Positions 12,466 to 24,079 of a stretch of 64,000 bases of DNA are shown piece after piece. This DNA comes from Cercophora sp. LCS_1. Taxonomy: Eukaryota > Ascomycota > Sordariomycetes > Sordariales > Lasiosphaeriaceae. The notes under the pieces are model-generated. The model saw only the letters and a program-made list of their open reading frames with translations. It had not been told where the DNA came from and did not search any database. Each line of letters opens with the position of its first letter. Position 1 is the stretch's first letter. A program made the translations under genes and the position numbers. The stretch is from contig JAPZLL010000020.1 of NCBI GenBank assembly GCA_036250225.1, positions 186,001 through 250,000 of the forward strand, read 5' to 3'.

Positions 12466-15220
12466 CTATCCCATGGGCAGTGACTCTTTGCACACACTTA
12501 GTCGTCCATGTGCTTCCTGAAGGAGCTCAGAGTGGGCCTCCGAAAATATAGAAGCCAAAGCGTCCAGTAAGTCCGGCAGCCCTTCCCCCAGATTCATCGA
12601 GGCCGATTCCGTCAGTTCCCCAACGTTGGCGACACTCGAGAGGTAAGCGACGACGCGACGATAGTTGACAGGGACCGACTTCGGACGGTCGGATACGTTG
12701 GGATGGGCCGGTGGCTCCTGCATCGAATCATGGCGACTAATGGCCCGCACATAGGACCAAATGCACAGTGCAGCGTAGTACATGACCCAGGGTCGGTGTG
12801 GGTCCGTCTCGTTCCTGCATGAGTACGACTGCACCTCGATCGGTGGCAGGTTGATGCCACCGAGATCCTGTCGCTTGCGTTCGCTTGCGCTGCGGCGTGG
12901 ATCGACAAGAACGCGATGCAGCAGCTTGAAGGCGTGGAGGACGGCGTGTCTGGTAGATGGTGAAGAGGCCCATATCTTCATCCGAGCTACCACATTGGTG
13001 TAGTCCCGTACCGAAACCTTTCGTCCCAAAAGCCGCTTCGCGCCCGCATACACTTGGCAGTCCACGATGTCGACGTGGAGGCTGATCTGGGCGAGATGAT
13101 AAAGCACGGCGGCACTCTGAATGGGCCCGTTGGAGTCTGAGCGCTGAGCCAAGGGATCGGTCAGGTTAGGACTGCCCTGCGCTCCTTGAGCAAAGTCAAA
13201 GCTGGTCTTCCAGTCGTCAAATGACTTGAGCAAGATCTTCTTCCAATTCTCTTGTGTCTCTGTCGACTGTGTTGACAGGTCAAGCCACTTCAAGTGTGTC
13301 TCTCGGTGGCTCAAATGCCAACCAACACTGAGCAGGCCTGACATGATGATCATGCGACCAAAGGAGTGCGTCTTGACCTCCTTCCCATGGAGGGCCTTCT
13401 TCAGTCCATCCAGGAAAGAGATGGGCTTGACTCCGTACATACGGAGGTTTTGATCCAGTTGTCGGACGTTATCGGGGTTCGACGCTGTCCACAGCCCGTC
13501 ATCGCAAGGAAGGGGGAGCCGTATCTCGTGTGGAGCCATGTCCGCTGCGTGGCCAAACATGGCGGCATGGATGATGTCCAGCATGAACGCTGCAAATACG
13601 ACGCGATGCATGGCCTCCGTCTCGGCCCATCGACTCCACCAAGTGCGCGAATCGAGACTGACGCCATGGGGGTGCTCGGCCGATGCCACCTCGGGCGGCG
13701 ACTCACTTCCGGACCTGCCGATCAGCGGGCTTCCCCTACGAAGCAGCGTGAGGGCAACCGAATGGTATATATGCGCGCGCTCATGCAGGCGGCGGGACGA
13801 GTACATCTTCTCGTAGAATTCGAGCAGGAGCAGCGCCTGCGCAACCCATAAGCTCACTGGCGGCATCGCATCCTCGGCCGTCAGGACCTCGGAGCGGACC
13901 CCCATGATAATGACGTCAGCAAAGCCTCCGTATTCCGACAGGCTTCCGCTCGAGTCGCGGCCGCGCAAAGAGGCAGCCCCAAGAGCAATCATGACCATCA
14001 GCAGGAACAGGGAGCATCGGTTGCACGAAAACGTCGGTTGGTGAACAATCGGAAGCCGAGGCGACACATGTTCCCAGTACTCCTGCAAGCAGTCGCGCAT
14101 CATCTCAACGTTCAAGGCCGGCAGGTCACCCCCACTGTCGTGAACAAGGTTGACGATGAGCGGCTCGGACTTGGGCTGCTTCTGGCGGAACATCTGAAAC
14201 CATCGCAGGACTTCCTGGCGTCGCTGCTCGGTAATGAGCTCGTCGCTCTCGATGAATCGGGGCGGGGTCTCAAGCTGGGACCGGCTGCTCGTCAACGATT
14301 CGTAGTCGTAGTGGATATTGTTGTTGAAGGTCGACTCCAGACCCCCATCGATAAAGGGCAGCTGGTAGTCGGCCAGATGCTCGTATGTCGCCTGTGGGTT
14401 AAACAACCATCCAGCAAAGTTCACGCGGGAAATCTCATCGTGCGCAAACTCGACGGTATGATAGGGTACGACTGGCGGCTGTTCCGGGACACGGGGCGAC
14501 TCGCGGGGGTAGTAGCCAGGCTTCGGCCGGATGATGTTGCAAGCCGCCATGTCCGGCACCTGCGCCGTCCACCCGCTAGGGGTCTGATGTGATTGGTGAG
14601 ACATTCCACGGACCGGGTTGGGGAGAGAAGGTGGAGGATGCGTGGTGGAATCAGGGGTTAGGAGGATGGCGGCGTCGTGAGGGACGCTCGCAAACGTAGG
14701 TCGTCCGGGAGGCTCGGTTGGCGACACCACACTAGGGCCGCCGGCAGACCCTGGCGACGACGGGCCTCTGGGGGTGCTGAAGCTCGGGACGCGATTCCTC
14801 GGTATGTACGAGGATGAATGGCGCTTCCGGTGACGGGCGAGAAGATCGGCGCGAACAAACTTTTGCTCACAGCCGGCGACGTCGCAGCGGAAGATCTCTT
14901 TGGGAGCATCTACGGGTGGTCAGCGTTGCAGTAGTGAGGGCGCATGAGAGGATCACAACGCCAGAGAGGGGCTACGGGGAGACCGCACGATTTAGCTGGT
15001 GCCGTTGAAGATGCTCCGCCCTCGAATACAACTTGTCGCAGCCGGGATAGTCGCAACTGAAGCGGCGGGGAGCGCCCTTCCGGCTGGCGCGCTTGTATCC
15101 GCTCCCCTGGGCGGACACAGAGACGGGAACGCCATTCTGAGGCTGTTGGGTTGTCATGGGTCTTGGCTTCTCCGGAGACGCGAGCTCATCCTTCACAATC
15201 GCCTCGTTTTGGTGGACCAT
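12466..15220 (-). CDS. C2H2 zinc-finger transcription factor with fungal-specific middle homology region
   Basis: Exons complement(join(12466..14909,14989..15220)) give 891 residues; the 79 bp intron splits the last His of finger 1 (AAT C|AT). Two C2H2 fingers lie at about residues 56-78 (CDYPGCDKLYSRAEHLQRH) and 86-108 (CDVAGCEQKFVRADLLARH), a pair common in Pezizomycotina regulators. A Ser/Pro-rich linker follows. Residues from about 300 to 650 form a Fungal_trans-type helical domain (LPIVHQPTFSCNRCSLFLL, VSLWVAQALLLLEFYEKMYS, HRVVFAAFMLDIIHAAMFGH). Nuclear DNA-binding activator or repressor; target unknown. It sits between the oxidase island and an MRP exporter and could regulate either, but no shared operator was identified. 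Start ATG at 15220 precedes finger 1 by 55 residues. Confidence 0.88.
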
Positions 15221-16507
15221 CCGCGGAGGCGGAGGCGGATGAGGGCCGTGGACAGAGGTCGCTGTGCGCGCCTAGCTCAACAGGGAAGACATCTGGAAAC
15301 TGGCCGAGAGGAGCTGGAGCGGTGGTCGATGTGCGCCGGGCGTGCGACACTCGGTGGCGGGTTGGAGCCTGAAAAGAGGAGCCTCGGACAGCGCGGCACG
15401 GAGAAACGAACAAATGCGGGAATGAAAGTGCGAAAACGGGGGATGGGCCGGATTATTTGGTTGGGATTTGAAGTCGTGTGTGGGATGAGATGCAGTGTGT
15501 GTGTCTTTCTCACGCCCGCACACGCCCAGGGCAGGCAGGTCCCGAGGAAAAATAGCGCGACAGGCACAGACCGGCGGGGCTTGCTTCCCCAGACTCGCCC
15601 AGACATCGCTTTGCCTGCCAGCACGCACGACAGCAGAACCCTGCCCTCGGCGCTGTGCGCCTGCAACCCTGAGCAAGACCCCCACGCCCGTCACGCCCAC
15701 CCTCATCTCCACCCCCCGCTGTGGTCAAGCGAAGCCGTCCACGTTGACGCAGGCGCGACCCTCCATCTTGTCGTTTATCGGGCATGCAAGCGCACGAGAT
15801 GACAGAAACATTCGTCCAACAATTCCGACGCACGGAATGCACGTGACAAGTCGTTTTCGGCTATTTTTGATCGACGGTGCTTCCATCCCTAACCCAGCGT
15901 TTGGCTGTCGACATCTGGTTCGAATTGGGTTTCGACGCGGTCCAACGCCCGGGCAGGCATTGACCGCCATCGGCTTTTGATCCATCGCGGGGCCAAGCCA
16001 CGAACAAGCAAAAGCTGGTCAGGTTTCGGGCAGGAGCAATCGATTGTGAGATTCGACGTGGGGGTCTCTGCAAAATATTTTACACCGATTTCCATTTTTT
16101 GCCATTCGCCCACGTTTTCCCACACCGGCATTGTCCCGTCAGGGTTGGGGCCAGACTCTGTGCGCATCCGCCCTCACCGACGCCATCTGCATCATCACAA
16201 TCCGCGATAGCCTCCAGCCCGCAGGTTGCCCGCAGCCCACAGCCTTGGAAACGCAAGCCCTGTCGATCACAAACCCTTGTCCTACGTCGACACAGTCTGC
16301 CCCTGAGACAAGAGGAGCGAATGGTTTGCATCTAGATGCTGCACTACTCAGACTACTGCGCTGTCAGGCTTGACCGAGCCCACCCAGCCGGCTACAAGAC
16401 CTGCACGTCTTTCTTTTTTTTTCTCTCTTTGCTTTCGGTTTACGCATCATTGGCTATCTCGTGACTTGCGCCCTGAACGGCATCTGCCGCCGCATTCAAC
16501 CTCCTCC
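15221..16507. other. Intergenic; long promoter of the C2H2 regulator
   Basis: The 1.29 kb separates the 3' end of the ABC transporter from the regulator, both on the minus strand. Open frames here overlap in opposite directions and lack domains. A short pyrimidine run (about 16410-16430) lies just past the transporter stop codon. A long 5' region is usual for fungal regulators. Confidence 0.5.
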
Positions 16508-19500
16508 TCATGAACCCCTCCCCTGACCTCCGTTGCCGTTCCCAACCATCCAGAGCTCGCGGAACCTTGACCCCTCCGTCTCCACCAGCTCGGCGGGCCT
16601 TCCCGTCTCAACCAACTCTCCCTTATCCATGACGACCACCCTATCATAGTTGACCACGGCGTCAAGTCGGTGACTAACCATGACGATAGTGTACCCGTCA
16701 AACTCGGCCTCGATCACCTTTCGCATCTCCCTTTCCGTGTCCTGATCCACACTCGAACTCACTTCATCCAGCAGCAGGATACCCCCGCTCCCCACGGCCT
16801 TGCCAAACTCCTCTTCGTTTTGTCTCGCCCGGACCCGTCGCCTCAAGACGGCCCGCGCAAGACTGAAGAGCTGCTTCTGCCCCTGAGAGAGCGTCTCGGC
16901 CGTCATGCCTATCTCGAGACCACCGCGCTCCTCGACGAAAGGCCAAAGCCCGACAGCTTCGAGCACGGCGCGGCATTCGGCTTCTGTTGAAACGTTAAAT
17001 GGATCCAGATTGACGCGGAAGGAGGTGCCATCGGGGAGGAAGACGGCATCTTGCGGGACAGCAATGATTCGCTGTCTCAGCGCCGAGCGGTCAATCTTGT
17101 CCAAGGGGATCTCATCGATAGTAATCGAAGATCCTGGAAGCGTATCGAGGAGACGCAGCAGCACGAGCAGAACTGTAGACTTCCCCGACCCACTTCGCCC
17201 ACAGAGTGCCACCTTTTCACCAGGATGGATGGCCAAGCTCAGGTTCTTGATGGCCAGATGCGGGCTCTCGATGCTCTTCTCGTTTTCAGAGCCTTCGTTG
17301 GCTGCATCGTCGGCGCTGCTGCAAGTGGGGTGAGTATTGACACGGCACGCAGGCAGGAGCACTAACCCGTAAGACGCCGACACGTTGTCGATCTGAATGC
17401 CGCCTTTGAGCGGCCACTCCCGCCGCGGGACGACATCTTCGCCCTCGCGCTCCTCTGGCTTGACAGTATCGCTGAACTTCTTGAGCCTGCTCACGGCACC
17501 AATGGATGTCTCGAGGTAGGTGTAGAAGATGACCAGGTAGACCAGGTTCTCACCAAATGTCATCAAAGTCACCAAACTGGCACCCGTGAATGCAGTATTG
17601 GAGCGCGTTTGAGTGGCTAGGATGACCACGGTGAAGGCAAGCACGGCGACCACCATCTGCAGGACGAAGGCAAGCCAGCGCTGAATCATGGCGAGCAGAT
17701 ACATTGGTCGCTGTGACAGGTCAATGAGCTTGTTGTTGAGTTCGATGCTCCGCGGGACCCAACCGAAGGCACGGAACGTCGTAATGCCCTTGAGGGTGTC
17801 GATGAAGTGAGAGCTGCGTCTGTGTCAACATTTCGCTATATCTCAAGGATCACGCCACAGGAACTTACTAGAGCGGACTCTTTGCCTCCAGGTCAAGAAG
17901 ACGCATCTGCCTCGACGTTCTCAGATAAAACTTCTGCAGCACATACAACATCCCCGCCAAGAAGGGATACGTGATGCAAAGGAAGGGCGACGCCGTGGCA
18001 ATCACAGCGGCCATGCCAGCGCACATGAAGGTGCTCAGCGCGATGTTGATCAGCGACATGGGAAGCTCGCCATCAATCAGGGTCATATCCTGCGAGAAGA
18101 GATTCGTCACAACACCAGTATCGGTGATGGTAAAGAACTTGAGCGGCGCCCGAATCACAGTTCGCAGTGCCTCTCCGTGGAGCCTTGAGCCAGATCCCAA
18201 GATCATCTTGGTGAAGCAGACGATACACATCAGCACGAGCGACAGAATCGTCCCGACCTGGAACAGACCATACAGTCCGATGTAAAAGGCGCTCGACCGC
18301 TTGGGATTCGGCGACGTGATGTCCTCAGACCAAAACTTGAGCCAGACGGTGACAAAATTGTTGAAGAAGCCCCATCCCACACCAAAGACGAGGAACGACC
18401 AGATGGACAACCAATCGAGGCGCTCAAAGTAGTGTTTGTATGTCGCCCACTCGCCAACCATACGGGCCTGGTCCACATCAAACTCGGCAGGCTTCTTTGT
18501 TACGATGCGCGCCAATTCCGGTGCGGCAGCGGGATCGACGGGCGACATCTCGTCATCAGAGCTGCTGCTGCTGTCGGTCTCTTTGATTCCCAGGCTGTGC
18601 ACGTACTGCTTGTTGGCCAACAACTCCTGAAATGTGCCCTGTTCCACAACCACGCCCTCCGGGCCGAGGGCAATGATGTGGTCAGCTGACGGGAGATGTC
18701 GAACCGAGTGGGTGCACAGAACAACAGTCGCTTTCCTTCGTCTCAACAGACCATCGGGAGAAAAGACGCGACGAAAAACGCCTTCCTCTGTATCGGCATC
18801 CAAACCACTCAGAATGTCATCAAAAACGAGGAAGTTGGCGTCGAGATACAAGGCACGCGCCATGGATACGCGCTGCTTTTGGCCTCCACTCAGAGTGATA
18901 CCGTTGCTGCCAATATTGGTATGGTCCCCTTGTGGGAGCACAGCGAGGTCGGGCTGGAGAAGAGTCGCCTCGATGACTTCGTTGTACCGGGCCTGATCGA
19001 AGGGAGAGAAGCCAACAATGTTTTCTCGGATGGTTGCGTTGGAGAGATACGGTACTTGGTCGCAAAAGCCAATCCTGCGGTCCGAGCCAGACGACATGGC
19101 CACACTTCCGTGGAACACGGGAGACTCGCCAAGCAGCACTTTGCAGAGGGTTGACTTGCCGGAAGCGACTGGACCGACAACGAGGGTGAGCTGGGACGGA
19201 GGAATCGCTAGGTCGATCTCCTTGAGGGCCGCCTTGCCTTCTTCCCAGCCAAAGCTGCCACCCGAAATCCGTAGACCAGACGGGCCATTTGTGCTAACAA
19301 TCGGCCCCTTCTTTTCCGAGCCATCCATTGATGAACTCGGAGTATCAGAACCACGGAAGTCGACCCTTGGTTCCGCCTCGAGGAACTTTTGAATCCTATT
19401 CAAGCAAGTGAACGAGGCGATGAACGCAGGGACCCACTGGAGGATATTCGACAAGGGCTGGCACAACAGCAAGATGTACGAAATCGATGTAAAGATGGTG

Positions 19501-21115
19501 ACGATATCCAGCGTCGTCCCAGCCAACGCAAAGGTAATGACGGGCGCGATGCATCCCGGCACATACGCGCTGGTAACGCTAATGATTAGGAGCTGCCGGA
19601 ACCGATTGCCCGTCTTGAGCTCATCAACACGCAAGGCCTGGATCGACTCCTCGACAGGCGACGCAAGTCCCGAGATCTTGACCTGCTTCATCTGGCCAAT
19701 GACGTTGGACGTGAGCCCGACGCGCTTCTGGATTTTTTCCATCCATGCCTTTTGACGAGGCCCGACATAGCGTGCCATCCAGCCCGTGACAGCGGCGGAT
19801 ATGATGACGACAATCATGGGAATAATGGCGGCAACGCCAATGTGTCGAGATAAGAGCCAACACGCGATGACCGCCTCAATGGCGTTGGACCAAAAGTCGT
19901 GGATGGCATGCCACCCCTTGATGATGCGCTCAACGTCGACACTCATCAAGGTAAGCGCGGCCGAGTCGTCGGTTGCGGATATCTTGGCCTCGGTCGTCTT
20001 TTTGTAGACGGCGTTGGCGAGGATGCTGCGCATCATGTAGACGGCGCGCAGGTGGAAATACCAGTATAGGGCATTGGAGACGGCGATTCCGATGTAGGTG
20101 AGGATGGTGGCACCGATCAGGCCGTAGGCCGTGTTCTTCGACGCTGTCTCAGCTGGCTCCTGGAGGTATTTGAGGAGGGTCTCGATGAGGAATGGCTGGC
20201 AAAAGGTGAAGCCGATCAGCGCGATTCGAGGGGCGATCGGAAAGGACAAGGGCGTGGCGATGCATTTGAGCATGGCCCATGCGAGAGCGTGGTTCTTGCC
20301 CCCGAGTTTGGATGGTTGGAGATGCTTGGCTGACTCTGTGGACAAGACTTCAGAGCCCATATTAATATCCAAGGGAAACAAATCATCCATGGTCAGGATC
20401 TTCTTGTAACCCATCAGGAAGACGCGATTCAGCCAGGCGTAGGCTCCGAGTGCGAAGATACCGGCTGTCTCTTCGGGACTGTGCTCCTTGACATCCCACG
20501 AGAGGACCCATTTCCTCTTTTCTGTCGATTCAAAGATGAGGATGAGGCTCTTGATGGCAAAGGCGGTTGTGAATACCCTGGCGAAAGCAAACTCGGTGGC
20601 GGATGTTGACGCCATCCATAGTGTCCGGACTTGCGCGATGTCGCAGACGAGGGTGAGAAATACATAAGCGTTGATGAGCAATGACGGCCGGAGCGAGCGA
20701 CTGTGCTCCAAGGACGAGAGTGGGAGCATGCATAGCGACGCGACAAAGGTGAGAGCAGCCGACGAAGTGAGGAAGATTTCGAGTCGCTGGGCCTTGGCAG
20801 CGCTGATGGCGAGCAGCCCGAGCTGGAGAGCTGCGAAGACACTTATGAAGGCCTGTGATACCGTCAATTCGAATCTCATCATCAACTCCATGTTCCACTC
20901 ACGAGCTTCAAAATCCGGAACCAAGTTCCTCTAACAAGACCTGGCTGCCTGGTGTACAGGTACAGCACCCTCGTCAACGCCGCAGCGATGAAAATAGAGG
21001 CCGGGATGATATCGAAAAAGATCTTTTCAAACTTGATGGTGAAGTCGAAATCCCCACGACACCCCCTCACCGCCGGCCCAAACATGTCATCGTCGGCACA
21101 CTTTGCGAAATCCAT
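16508..21115 (-). CDS. MRP-type (ABCC) full-size ABC transporter
   Basis: Exons complement(join(16508..17318,17367..17813,17869..20852,20903..21115)) encode 1484 residues, the normal full length for fungal ABCC pumps with an extra N-terminal membrane domain. Order: TMD0, TMD1, NBD1, TMD2, NBD2. NBD1 has Walker A GPVASGKST, signature LSGGQKQRVSMARAL and Walker B VFDDILSGLD, with Asp in place of the catalytic Glu, as is typical of MRP site 1. NBD2 has GRSGSGKST, LSQGQKQLFSLARAVL and LLLDEVSSSVD with Glu present. The N-terminus has the fungal MRP pattern FGPAVRGCRGDFDFTIKFE. It probably exports conjugated or amphipathic compounds at plasma or vacuolar membrane. The 48 bp intron at 17319-17366 is in-frame and stop-free. 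It lies upstream of the C2H2 regulator, same strand. Confidence 0.92.
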
Positions 21116-21267
21116 CTCGGCAGTCTGGTATCCCGTATCCTCGCGATTTGCCTCGACACCTCAGGCAGTTGAGTCCAGCAAACACACACCCGTATTTGAC
21201 CAAGACGGCAACAAAGTTGCTGTCGTGGGTCGACGCGTGGCGCGGACCTGATGGTGATGTAGTCGGC

Positions 21268-21291
21268 GTCGTCGTCGTCGTCGTTGTCGTC
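21268..21291. repeat. GTC trinucleotide microsatellite, about 8 units
   Basis: (GTC)5 GTT (GTC)2; it lies in the transporter upstream region and produces spurious poly-Asp or poly-Val frames. Confidence 0.8.
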
Positions 21292-23109
21292 GGCAATCGG
21301 CACAATTGGGCAAAAAATGCAACACTCCAGCCGTTCACACACATACACCGACTGAGTGACTCAGTGGACGGGAAGAAGCACGCTAAGCGATGAGCTTGTT
21401 CGTTGCTGGTTATGTATTGGCAAAAAAGTGTGTGCCTGGCACCGCAGGATGCGAATGCACTGCAACCTTGGTTGGTCCCGGAGCAATCAGCAGCCAGTAC
21501 GCTTGTCGAGAAGCCGAGCCGGCGGGGCGCTGTGTCAAGGGTTGGATGCCGGATTGGGAAGGTCGCGGGAATGGCGGTGGTGTCCCCAATTTCTGGCCGT
21601 TCGCGCGCGGCCCATTTCTCTCGCTTTTGCTAGGCTGACATGATAGGCACATGGAACTGGTCTGGAACGTCGGTGTCAGTGGCGTCGTGGAGTTGTTGAT
21701 AAAGAGGCTGGCAGAAGAGCGGTCGAGCTGATGAAGTTGCGATTGAGTTTGTGAGGTGGAGAGTTGGAGATGAGGTCACGGTTTCCGGGGTTCGTTGCTT
21801 GTGACGGATGATTGTGGGTTCGAAGATTTGTGTCAAATCCCAGAGGTGTGGTAACACGGTTTTAGGCGCGTCACTGAAGGATTCAAGGCTACCTGCCTTG
21901 CTTGGACCGCGTTCTTGTAATGCGAGATGTGATGCCGCGGCCGCGGAACTTTGCCACCCGGGTGCATGGCGGATTGAAGGCGAGGCATTCTGGGGTTTTC
22001 AACACCAATCACGCAGGTAAACCATATCGTACAGGATGATGTTGGTTGTTTTGAGTTAGGAAAGTTCATATCGAGCGCGCTAGGAGGGAAAGAGGGTTAC
22101 ATTCTTTACTTGGCGCTGTATGTACAATACTGGTGCTCTTGAATCTGAATTGAGATCAGGGAGCACGAGACAGGTAACTGGGCGACGTTGAGGTGATTGA
22201 GCCATACACTGCCGATACAGGTGCTTCAGACAGCTCCAGATAGTAAAAGCTAAAGCACATACCCGACTTGCTTGCATACCTAGGCAGGATAGGCAGATCG
22301 ATGAAACTGTAGGAGCGCGAAGACACATCTTCGCCAACTGAAGTCAACATTGCACAATACTTGGACAAGGGCTTAAGAGACACGTGGAAGGTTCAAGTCA
22401 AACCCTTCGAGCACTGCCCCCACTTAACAATTAGGTAAAGATCCAAATGCTAAGAACCTCGGAAAACCGCATGTCTAGAGTCGGCCGAACATCGTAAAGA
22501 TCTCCAGCATGATACAAGAGTCCGAACATTGCTCCATGCTGGGAAAGGATCGAGACACCCTCGGATCCAGATCCAGATCGTCCATGAAGATCGCAAGTCC
22601 CATCATCGCCGTCACCAAAAACAAAACTCGCCCTGGGAAACAATTGCCGACATGCATGCCCAACTCCAATCGAACCCTGCGACGAGCATCTTTCATCCGG
22701 GTCGCGTCCCCTCAACAACATCCCAGCGGGCTCAATTGATTTTCATCTTTTCTTTCCCAAATAACTCTCTTAGACCACGGGAAATGTCGAATCCTCAGAC
22801 GGCATGAACAGACTGCGGGGTGTCTTGTCAACTTGAGACGACGTCGATCACGTTCGGCTCTGCGCCGAAAACGGGTAAGCGAGGGGACGTGTTCCGACAG
22901 CACCAACAACATGACCAGCAGGATGTAACTCTGTGCGTCTGATGTTGTGACACGGCCGCCAAGCTGCTTCACATCCTTCTTTTTTTTCTTTCTCCCTGGG
23001 TTTTACGTCCATTCGCCAATCACTGGGGTAGCTGATCATTCCGGTTTTCGATGACAACATGCATTGTGTCTGTCAATGGCCCGGCACTTCAGATTCTCTT
23101 CTCTCCTCA

Positions 23110-23116
23110 TATAAAA
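23110..23116 (+). promoter_or_regulatory. TATA box of the BAS2-like secreted protein gene
   Basis: TATAAAA, 152 bp before the ATG, followed by a CT-rich leader, the usual arrangement for highly expressed fungal genes. Confidence 0.55.
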
Positions 23117-23267
23117 GTGCCCTAACTATTCTCGATTTCCTTTTTCGTTTCTTCTTTTCTCTCTTCAGGCAGCGCCCACAGTCTTTCCTCTTTCTCTCTT
23201 CACTTCTTTCTTTACCAATTAACACAACAAACCGACCTGGTGTCGTTCACTTTAAACAACTATCAAA

Positions 23268-23682
23268 ATGGTCCGCATCACTTTCGCCGCCGTCTTGGCT
23301 TCTTGTATGTCACACCCTCGATGCAACCCTACCTTATCCCTTGTTCTTGGCTTGATGGATGGATGGATGGTGTATAAACTAACATGAACAAGTCGCCATC
23401 GCCGTTTCCGCCCAGGCCATTCCCAACCCCGCCGGTGCCCGCGACGTCGGTAACGGCCAGGGCCGTCAGTTCACCACGGGTGGCTGCGTTGCCAACGCCG
23501 ATTGCCAGGAGGGCTGCTGCGCCAACAACGGCCAGGGCACCGGTATCTGCTCTGGTATTGGCGCCGAGTTCCAGAACGGCAAGCAGGGCTGCGGCTTTGT
23601 TGACCCCAACGCTGCTGCTGCCATCGCTGCTGCTCAGGCTCAGGTTGCCAGGCAGGGCTTCAGAAAGGTCAGGAGGTCGTAA
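23268..23682 (+). CDS. Small cysteine-rich secreted protein, BAS2-like candidate effector
   Basis: Exons join(23268..23304,23393..23682) give 108 residues. The 88 bp intron interrupts the signal peptide and contains a short GGAT repeat. The signal peptide is about 19 residues (VRITFAAVLASFAIAVSAQ). The mature part contains six Cys (GGCVANADCQEGCC, then GICSG and GCGFVD), a conserved NGQGRQF lead-in and an Ala/Gln-rich tail (AAAAIAAAQAQVARQGF). This pattern matches biotrophy-associated secreted protein 2 of rice blast and its homologues in Colletotrichum and relatives. In those fungi it is secreted during plant colonisation; molecular function is unknown. The compact promoter with TATA box suggests inducible strong expression. 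It is embedded in otherwise conserved genes. Identification rests on remembered family pattern, not on a search. Confidence 0.8.
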
Positions 23683-24079
23683 GGGACTCTTGTGTCGATC
23701 AGGAATGGTGGGCGCAGGGTAGGAGTGAGGTTGTTGTCGGTCGCACGGGGGTGTTGAGAGATATGCTCCGCTGTGGGATTGATGCAACTGGGCAATGAGG
23801 GAGAGAGGAAGGAGAATGGAGAAAAGACTTCTGCCCACTTGGGAATGGCTTCCTCAAGGACAATATGCCCATCTGAGGGGCGGTCAGGCCTCCCCGGCCA
23901 GCGCCAACATGCACATCTGTGCAGCTTGTACATGAGGGAAAACAAAGGGGCGTGCGTTAGAACAGACGTCACCGGCTGCTGCGGGGATTGGGCTTCTCGC
24001 ACAGTTGTGCAATGCAATGCTTCGTCTCTTCATGGGTATACCAAGTCTATCCGATGTCATGTGCTCTATGTAAAGGTCA
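23683..24079. other. Intergenic between convergent genes
   Basis: 3' regions of the BAS2-like gene (+) and ceramide glucosyltransferase (-). No gene seen. Confidence 0.5.

Larger units (their letters stand above)
21116..23267. other. 2.15 kb intergenic between divergent ABC transporter and BAS2-like gene
   Basis: No gene is supported on either strand. It contains a GTC microsatellite (21268-21291), the transporter promoter at the left and the TATA box and 5' leader of the BAS2-like gene at the right. Frames of 60-100 codons occur but have no domain or consistent codon pattern. Confidence 0.5.

Noticed and set aside
21067..21348. Minus-strand frame with a poly-Asp stretch
   Set aside because: Produced by the GTC microsatellite in the transporter promoter.
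21800..21845. GGGTTCGAAGATT, partly like a tRNA B box
   Set aside because: The CC end of the B box is missing and no A box or cloverleaf could be drawn.
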